A stretch of 64,000 bases of DNA, taken from the NCBI RefSeq assembly GCF_000003815.2, contig NC_049994.1, positions 5,694,903 to 5,758,902 on the forward strand, given 5' to 3'. How positions within the stretch are numbered: position 1 is the stretch's first letter; each line of letters opens with the position of its first letter. Under the pieces are notes generated by a model, which was not told where the DNA came from, made no database searches, and saw only the letters and a program-made list of their open reading frames with translations. The translations under genes and the position numbers were made by a program. Source of the DNA: Branchiostoma floridae. Its lineage: Eukaryota; Chordata; Leptocardii; Amphioxiformes; Branchiostomatidae. Shown in pieces: positions 59,301 through 64,000 of the stretch.

Positions 59301-61119
59301 GCTTTCGGGAGCGAAAATAATGACATAAAGACGTTGAAATTCACAAAATGCCCACATAACATTCACGGGCATGATTTGGGTGTATTTCTAAGTAGACATT
59401 TCAATTTTTCGTGTCTTGAAGCATCCCGACCGGGCCCCGGTTTTGAAATGTGACCTAAGCTGAACTGGGAGACCCCGGTTTAATCCTGGGTAGGGCATCT
59501 CGGTTGGGGCTGCACCTGTTTTTCGGAAGGGACGTAAAATGGGAGTCCCGTGTTCGATGAGGTGTCTAATACAAGTTAAAGGGAAAGGGCTAGCAACCAT
59601 GATTCCTCAATAGAAATATATCCTGACTGAAATATATCCTGACTGAAATATACCCTTCTACTGAAACAGCAAGGAAACTTGCTACCATATGTCCCACTAG
59701 GTACTACAACTTACAAGGGTCTGAAAGAACGAACGAACGATCCCCGAAATGCGCGCATGCATCCACGACTTTACAGTAACAACGTTAACCGACGCGGTGG
59801 CCTTTCCGAAAGCTATACGGCTATACAGAGTCTGTGTAGCCTTCAGGTATAGTATTAACGTCAGATTATTACGTTGCCGTTCTTTTTGGTGGCATTTCTA
59901 ACGGGCTATACGATAATCTACTTTTTACCAACAGAGCGCACATTTTCTATATCCAGTTACACGTGAAAAATGTCAGAAGGCTTCTTATGCTACTTCCACT
60001 GTTATGACTGGCAGATCTCCACAAACATGTCATTGGTTGGTATGGATATTTTGAAAACACAGTACCAATACACGATCACGAATAGAACCCGATTCTTGGA
60101 AATACAGGAAGCGTTTGACGTGATTTTTTTGACGGGGAGTGAAACACACGAACAAATGACACGATCCTTAACTTAATCTACATCGGCTTTAACTCAATGT
60201 ATGGCATCGTCTCCAAACCGGACAAGAAACATAAACGAAATTGACTGCCTTTGCACTGTATCCATATTTTATCCACCTACCAAAGATGCAGGGTGAATAG
60301 TTCAATCACCAAGACAAATCGGAGTAATTAGAGAGACATATTAATTGATTTTATCGTTGCTTGTTTGCTTGAGTAGATTACAAATGGTAGGTTTTTGTTT
60401 GTGAGACACATCCGGTTGTTGTACAGGTGTATTACCTGTGTTAGAAATACCTGCGCCAAGACAGCGGTACACCTGGCGTAACGGTATCAGGTTTCCACTC
60501 CCCACCCATCTTGTTACTGCTTAAAACAGATCAAGCCAAGAGGGCGACGCCCTAATGCAGAAAAACGCCGAAAAAATGATGGTGTTGTAGAATTTTTAGG
60601 AGGGATTGTTTCTTATTCCTTGCTTGGCCGCCTAGCAACGTCGTACCACACACAGTCAGGCCAGCGGGGCTCTAACGAGTTGGTTTGGGGGGAGGTGGGA
60701 TACCCGTCCCGAAGACATTTCTTACCTCGCCCCCTCTCCTTATTGTAAACCATTACCGTCAAGCTAACATAACTACAATAGTTTTTATCCAGTCGTTTGC
60801 TTAAGTACAAGTGGGAAGAGGTATACATATGGCCGTGGGAATTGAGCACAATGGCGCGAGTGTGCGTATGTAAATCGCAGGCCGATCGAAGTGGCTTTGC
60901 TCATTTTCATTCACCCACTATTTTGGCTGGCTTAATATTACTATATTATAACGGTACTACTAGTGTACACCTAACATATTCCTAACTCAAAACTGTATTT
61001 ATATGGCCGCGAATGTTCTGATAATTTGCCAACAATGAAAATATTTCCTTACCTGTCGTTTGCGTTGTGGAGACACCGACTAGTAGAAGGAATATCGTTA
61101 ACCGAAGTACAGAAGACAT
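44320..61119 (-). CDS. transmembrane mucin with SEA and EGF-like domains and a C-terminal PDZ ligand, eleven exons
   Basis: Exons are 61053-61119, 48502-51510, 48181-48293, 47857-47918, 47246-47400, 46345-46498, 46064-46134, 45723-45849, 45233-45443, 44693-44743 and 44320-44349, giving 4,050 nt and 1,349 residues in consistent phase. A signal peptide (MSSVLRLTIFLLLVGVSTTQ) leads to a 1,003-residue Ser/Thr-rich domain from one exon. A SEA domain spans exons 3-5 with the autoproteolysis motif NPGSVVAN (predicted cut G1086|S1087). A Cys-rich EGF-like part follows in exons 6-7 (CTCPGGLQC, CSLNQGYCKNSGVC, GTTCEQ). The membrane span at about 1216-1241 precedes CCKKKR. The tail of about 105 residues has several tyrosines (YDNFGY, YDPQPYGIY) and ends ETRL, a class I PDZ ligand. 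This resembles vertebrate MUC3/12/17 in layout, acting as a cleaved cell-surface glycoprotein, but no orthology is claimed. An in-frame ATG at 61161 would add 14 residues. Confidence 0.85.
44536..44645. repeat. three-copy tandem repeat, 32-bp unit, in the last mucin intron
   Basis: AATTCTACTGATGAAACAAT followed by ATAGGATAATGA repeats three times with single substitutions. Non-coding. Confidence 0.85.
44922..45182 (-). mobile_element. tRNA-derived SINE in mucin intron 9
   Basis: On the minus strand it begins GATGTCCCTGTAGCTCAACT (tRNA A-box region). It continues through GGGCATCTCAGTTGGGACTG, GGGATTTCTTCCAC in reverse sense, and ends near GCACTACAAGAGTCTGATC. The tail reads toward ATGAATG. 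An interrupted copy is at 59205-59741. Confidence 0.8.
47416..47780. repeat. (TATCA)n arrays with two extra copies of the mucin exon 5 acceptor
   Basis: Pentanucleotide TATCA tracts at about 47418-47455, 47516-47562, 47618-47678 and 47746-47777 alternate with two near-identical copies (47459-47520 and 47563-47625) of the first roughly 33 nt of exon 5 plus its upstream acceptor. On the minus strand both copies keep CACAG followed by CCCGGGAAGTGTTG. They therefore precede the real exon 5 as potential decoy acceptors. Confidence 0.9.
48502..51510 (-). other. single 3-kb exon encoding the mucin Ser/Thr-rich domain
   Basis: Exon 2 is open for 1,003 codons between a CTCCAG acceptor and a GTAAAA donor. 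Near its N-terminus a 16-residue unit (TATENATDASDLTTEM) repeats about five times and carries N-A-T glycosylation sequons. The centre has the 8-residue SVTESTDV array. The rest is irregular TTE/TTA/ATT-rich sequence suited to dense O-glycosylation. Confidence 0.9.
49895..50680 (-). repeat. coding minisatellite, 24-bp unit (SVTESTDV), in three higher-order blocks
   Basis: The plus strand shows GATTCTGTGACTGAAACGTC plus GGTG repeated about 24 times. The units fall into three blocks (about 6, 7 and 11 units from N- to C-terminus). Each block is followed by the same spacer (VTELYETDPTTTQ or a variant), so an 8-residue repeat is nested in a longer repeat. Confidence 0.9.
53725..54110 (-). mobile_element. 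LINE 3' end fragment, copy A
   Basis: The minus-strand translation ends with FLTNFPMFTDDKKTTFLLTL, then QNPHVVEKVGSFAFHYFRKR, a C-terminal tail common in CR1/L2-like LINE proteins. The 3' UTR contains TGCAATTAGCCCTCGGGTAA and ends at about 53725. It shares both coding tail and UTR with copy B at 61920-62245. Confidence 0.75.
54191..54412. mobile_element. degenerate MITE related to 26705-26960
   Basis: The right end GGTGCCCCAAGTGCAGTGAG plus ATACCACCTTAA is clear. The left end (CTAAAGGCCGTATCACTGCG) is decayed. Confidence 0.6.
54470..54590 (+). repeat. SINE tail fragment
   Basis: TTAAAGGGGAAGGGCTAGCA and ATCCCTCCCTGTAAAAAGCA match the 3' half of the SINE at 59205-59741. No head is present. 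Confidence 0.5.
55805..56063. repeat. minisatellite, 37-bp unit, about seven copies
   Basis: GTGCTGGTGTTTTCTCAGTA followed by GAAGGGATATGTTAAGA repeats head to tail. Substitutions (TGGTGTTTTCCC versus TGATGTTTTCTC, AAGAGAT versus AAGGGAT) alternate between neighbouring units, suggesting an earlier two-unit expansion. Confidence 0.9.
56276..56360. repeat. (CT)n microsatellite
   Basis: About 80 nt of CT dinucleotides with a few C or T interruptions. Confidence 0.95.
56363..56480 (+). repeat. SINE body fragment next to the (CT)n tract
   Basis: CTTCACTCAGGTTAAAATGA, GGACGTTAAATGGAGGTCCC and CGTTAAAGAACACC resemble the 3' part of the tRNA-derived SINE family (compare GACGTAAAATGGGAGTCCCG at 59532). 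No tRNA head. Confidence 0.55.
56720..57010. repeat. two-copy tandem duplication, about 145 bp
   Basis: GTCATTTCCTTCTAGC...CAAATTTTTGTCAA...GGGGATGAAACATTAGTTCT...GAATGACTGAATGG recurs once with moderate divergence. Non-coding. Confidence 0.8.
57166..57252. mobile_element. short MITE of the ACTGTAAATG family
   Basis: ACTGTAAATGCGGG at the left and CCCTTTACAGTA at the right, with GCGGTGGTTTTATG and AACTAAAACCACTGC inside. Related to 18422-18631. Not near an exon. Confidence 0.7.
57480..57522 (+). mobile_element. LINE 3' terminus
   Basis: ACAATAAAGGTCTTCATTCA ends this stretch. The same terminus appears in reverse at 1378-1425 (GCAATAAAGGTCTTCATTCA on the minus strand). The upstream 100-200 nt may be LINE 3' UTR. 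Confidence 0.6.
58080..58480. repeat. tandem repeat, about 120-bp unit, three degenerate copies
   Basis: GCGTCAGCGAAACGTAAGCA, GGCAGTGTTTGCGTATATAA and GTATGTAGTTTTCCTATAGC recur at about 58095, 58215 and 58405 with drift; the third is partial. Confidence 0.8.
59205..59741 (+). mobile_element. tRNA-derived SINE interrupted by a MITE
   Basis: Starts GATGTCCCTGTAGCTCAATT (A-box region) and resumes after 59460 with CTGGGA, GGGCATCTCGGTTGGG, CGTAAAATGGGAGTCCCGTG, AGCAAGGAAACTTGC and TCCCACTAGGTACTACAAC. It ends near an AACG repeat. It matches the SINE at 44922-45182, in which no interruption is present. Confidence 0.8.
59262..59460. mobile_element. GC-rich MITE inserted inside a SINE
   Basis: GCTTAGGTCACATTTCCAAG plus CCCGGGGCCCGG at the left mirrors CCGGGCCCCGG plus TTTTGAAATGTGACCTAAGC at the right. 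199 bp. Confidence 0.85.
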
Positions 61120-61203
61120 CGTAGTTTTAAAATCCAACAAAGTTCTTTCCCTTCTTCCCATCTTGGTGGTAGTCTCGCTTGTGAGCTGAGTTCCAGACGT
61201 ACG

Positions 61204-61214
61204 TGTATAATATA
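61204..61214 (-). promoter_or_regulatory. TATA-like element of the mucin gene
   Basis: On the minus strand ATATATTATAC lies about 43 nt upstream of the first in-frame ATG (61161) and 85 nt upstream of the ATG at 61119. Transcription starting about 30 nt downstream would place 61161 close to the cap, which might favour the second ATG. Inference from spacing only. Confidence 0.45.
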
Positions 61215-61919
61215 TCTGGTAACCCTAACCTCTCCCGCCTCCTCTCGGCGGAGTTGTGACAGGAACTGAGTCACTTGTGATGACTGTGTGCTCTCAGCCG
61301 GCCGGCGTTACGCGAGGCCACACTACTGAAGCACCAACCACGCGCTTAGAGCAGAGACAAAGGCGGGGTGACCTGAGTACCCTTAGGGGGCTAACACTGG
61401 GTCAGGTTACCCCCAGAACAACGGGGTCGTACCGGATTTTAACGTGTACATGACCTCTTCTTTCTGGGGGTGTCCGCTTCCACAGTTCCGGGGCAATTGG
61501 CTATAAGATATTGAAAAAAAATATTAATAAAAATATAAATATAACTGTGTACTAAATTTCTCCCACATGCTTTATTCTCAAGACAATTTTCTCCCTAACC
61601 TATATTACATGGACCAAAGACTCACGCCTGAAGATTAGATTGGTTATCGATTGATTCGTTTTTACAGTTGACGTGTTTGACAGTTAGTTTCATTCAAGGA
61701 GGTGATTTGACTCAATTTAACGGTTTTTATCGACTGTATTAGTTTAAACTATTCATTTACCTAACCGTTATTGTGTCCGAAGCATTTGCTCTCGTACTAA
61801 AGCTATAAGCTAAACAGATGAAGTTGAATTTATTTACCGTAGTTTGGTCTATTTTTAAGTTAATGTAATTTTTTGTTATAGCTTGTAGTTATATCCAACT
61901 GTGGTATAAATGCACAATA
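61215..61919. other. region upstream of the mucin gene
   Basis: A GC-rich stretch (61225-61480) directly upstream, then AT-rich DNA. No ORF resembling a protein. Confidence 0.5.
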
Positions 61920-62245
61920 ATGGTCTTTGTTAATTGACAGACGAACAGAAAGCCACTTTTCTCTTGAAATCGCAGAACCCACAAATTTCAGAAAAGGTGG
62001 GGCGTTTCGTCTCCTTCTGCTTTCAAAAAAGAAGTCAAACCCATATTGAAGATTTTCCACTGTCTTACAACACCAAAAAGCGGCCAAACCCAACCTGTTT
62101 AGAAATAGCCAACACTACTATTAGAGTAGAATATTGTTCATAACTGTCCATTGTCACTTGTATATCTACTATGTTTATACCATGTACTTGCAATTAGCCC
62201 TCGGGCACGAACTTGCAAATGAACTTCATTCATTATTTAAAAGTA
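61920..62245 (+). mobile_element. LINE 3' end fragment, copy B
   Basis: TDEQKATFLLKSQNPQISEK followed by VGRFVSFCFQKRSQTH matches copy A at 53725-54110. The 3' UTR GCAATTAGCCCTCGGGCACG ends in CTTCATTCATT, typical of CR1/L2-like LINE tails. Heavily 5'-truncated. Confidence 0.75.
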
Positions 62246-64000
62246 CTAATCGTTATTAGTGTTTAGGACCATACAAAATACAACATGCTAAATGCAAGGA
62301 ACTTGATAGGTTCTCTAAGGAGTAAGACATTTCAGATAGCATTCCGCCGTCACTTGTGAAATATAGTGGGTGCTATCTGAAATATCTGGGCCTTAACAGT
62401 ATTTATCCAGCTACTCAATTTATTATTTGTTCGAAAAAGTATAAGATCATATTTCGGAAGCTGGGAAGAAATGCTTATGATTCTGCAGTAGTTTCCGTGC
62501 TAAAGTAATAGTTTCATCAAGCTGAAACAAGTATTTCATCAATCAAGTATAAAATTCTTGGCTGGTTGCCTCGTATATGACAACACCTCACGTCACAAGG
62601 CGGCTAACTCAAGACGATTTGAAGCTTTCACCAGTGACCCTTAAACACGCGCCACTCTGCGGCAAATGTCAGTAATGCAGCATTTCTTTTCGTATCCCTG
62701 GATGCGCTTTGCCATTTCGAACCGTCCAGACCGCGCTAAGCCTAGTACTGGTTACCGCTAGGCTCTACACGAAAACAATAAAACCACTTATAAATGTATG
62801 GAGATAAAATAGGGTATTTTAAATGGAACACCCGCTCAAAGCATGTGTAACTCTGTAATTGTTTCTAAGAGGAACTTTCTAATCTATAATATGATGAGCG
62901 CGCGCGTAGCGTCCTAAAGTGCGTGTGGCTCATTTTAGCACGTAACCAATGTTTCTGAAGCTATAGAGGGAAAATCATTGGAGAGGATGCGTTGAAGGTA
63001 ACATCCGCATGAAGCGCTTTTGACAGTGAGGATACCCATATACTGTATATGCATGCCTGCTCTGCATTTGATGATTAGACCTTTTCAACATTTCAAGCCA
63101 TCCCCCGGGCATATGTAAGAGAACCTGGCTTATGTTGAAAATCGCAAATCATTGCTCCCCAGGCCGAAAACGTGGGCCGCACCGGCTAGAATATCTGTGA
63201 GGGAGGCTAAATGTACATGTATACTGTCACTGAACTTCTGGTGTTGAAAATGAATGTAAAGATTTCTCCTCAGTAAATAGGCATGGACTCATTGACTGAA
63301 ATGAACAAGAAACTCAAGATCTGTCGACGTTGCACGGGAGGTCCTAATTTTTTCTTCTTATCTCTTCGCCTTTCTAAGCCTTGGGGCTAATTTTTCTCGC
63401 CGAATGGCCACTTTGGCATGTAGTCCACAGATGTTGCGATCTCAATCCCGCCTGCGACGTTTACTTCGGTCCCAGTCGCGCCGATGCCCGACAGGGATGT
63501 GGCCCCGGCCGGGCTCCGAAGTCACAAATTTGTCCCAGTAGACTGCCGGATACCGGGGGTACCCCTCGCGGTGTTACCGGGTGACAGGTAGATCACGGTG
63601 TCTATTTGTTACAGGGTCCCGGGTTCATTTTAAGTCCGACTTAAATCTAACCCGTTGCCCGGCCGGGCCCCATAATACCCCGGGAGCCGCAAAGTGTCCC
63701 ACTCGGCCACGAAGGGGGCACGCCCGAAAGTGCCACAAACCAGCAAGTGAACTGGTCGCGATCGGCAGGGACCCCTTTTTCCTACATTGAGATCGAGGAC
63801 TAATTCAGACTGTCCCGATACTAGTATTTGAGCCGGCAATTTGAGGAATTTTCCGGAGTCGAGCAAATCCACGAAACACATACCTTCGCCAAACAATCAA
63901 GGGTTGTTATGGAGGATGCCTTTATCAATGACTTTAAGGTTTTATAGCTTCTAAAGTTATGTTCTCCGCACACACAGACACTCACACACTGAGCCCGCTG
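62246..64000. other. right-hand end of the window, no gene seen
   Basis: 62246-63360 is AT-rich with nothing recognised. 63400-63780 is markedly GC-rich (CCCCGGCCGGGC, CCCGGCCGGGCCCC) and partly self-complementary. It resembles the GC-rich MITE at 59262 in style, but clear termini were not found. Confidence 0.5.

Larger units (their letters stand above)
51511..61052. other. 9.5-kb first intron of the mucin gene
   Basis: Contains no recognisable host exon. It carries the LINE, MITE, SINE and minisatellite features listed separately. 51800-53000 and 59750-60950 look like AT-rich unique DNA. An imperfect inverted-repeat remnant is at about 53040-53146. Confidence 0.6.

Noticed and set aside
1-64000. 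A prokaryote-like operon or defence system
   Set aside because: Gene structure, introns, repeats and protein families are all animal; no such system was seen.

Overview
The window looks like invertebrate chordate nuclear DNA, most likely a lancelet (Branchiostoma). Six intron-bearing or compact genes with clear vertebrate orthologues sit among dense short transposons (MITEs, tRNA-derived SINEs, 5'-truncated LINEs), micro- and minisatellites and one 100-N assembly gap. Five of the six genes can be assembled exon by exon with consistent splice phases. The species call is inference; the gene calls rest on motifs read from the sequence.

Layout, left to right. 1-2810 is repeat-rich with no gene seen. 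LMBR1/LMBR1L-type membrane protein: minus strand, exons 1-6 at 13782-2811, 3' part outside the window to the left. CENATAC (CCDC84), a minor-spliceosome factor: plus strand, one exon, 14440-15507, head-to-head with LMBR1. NIT2 omega-amidase: plus strand, five exons, 16733-21193, catalytic Glu-Lys-Cys intact. 21194-26230 is intergenic and full of LINE remnants and MITEs. ACBD5, a tail-anchored peroxisomal acyl-CoA-binding protein: minus strand, ten exons, 36950-26231. G6PC3-type glucose-6-phosphatase: plus strand, six exons, 37726-42087, head-to-head with ACBD5. 42088-44319 holds the convergent 3' ends and the assembly gap. A transmembrane mucin (about 1,000-residue Ser/Thr-rich domain, SEA domain, EGF-like segment, one membrane span, tail ending in a PDZ ligand): minus strand, eleven exons, 61119-44320. 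61162-64000 shows no gene.

The genes do not form one pathway. Two divergent pairs (LMBR1/CENATAC and ACBD5/G6PC3) have short shared upstream regions that may be bidirectional promoters. ACBD5 (peroxisome-ER contact) and G6PC3 (ER) both act at the ER, but that neighbourhood may be chance.

No new multi-gene system was found. The most unusual observations concern how repeats meet exons. The same MITE family ends exactly 21 nt upstream of a splice acceptor in both NIT2 and ACBD5, with a branch-point-like TTTAC in its terminus. Acceptor-plus-exon fragments are duplicated in LMBR1, the mucin and G6PC3. In the mucin, the duplicate is in frame with the real exon through a pentanucleotide repeat and repeats the SEA autoproteolysis motif.
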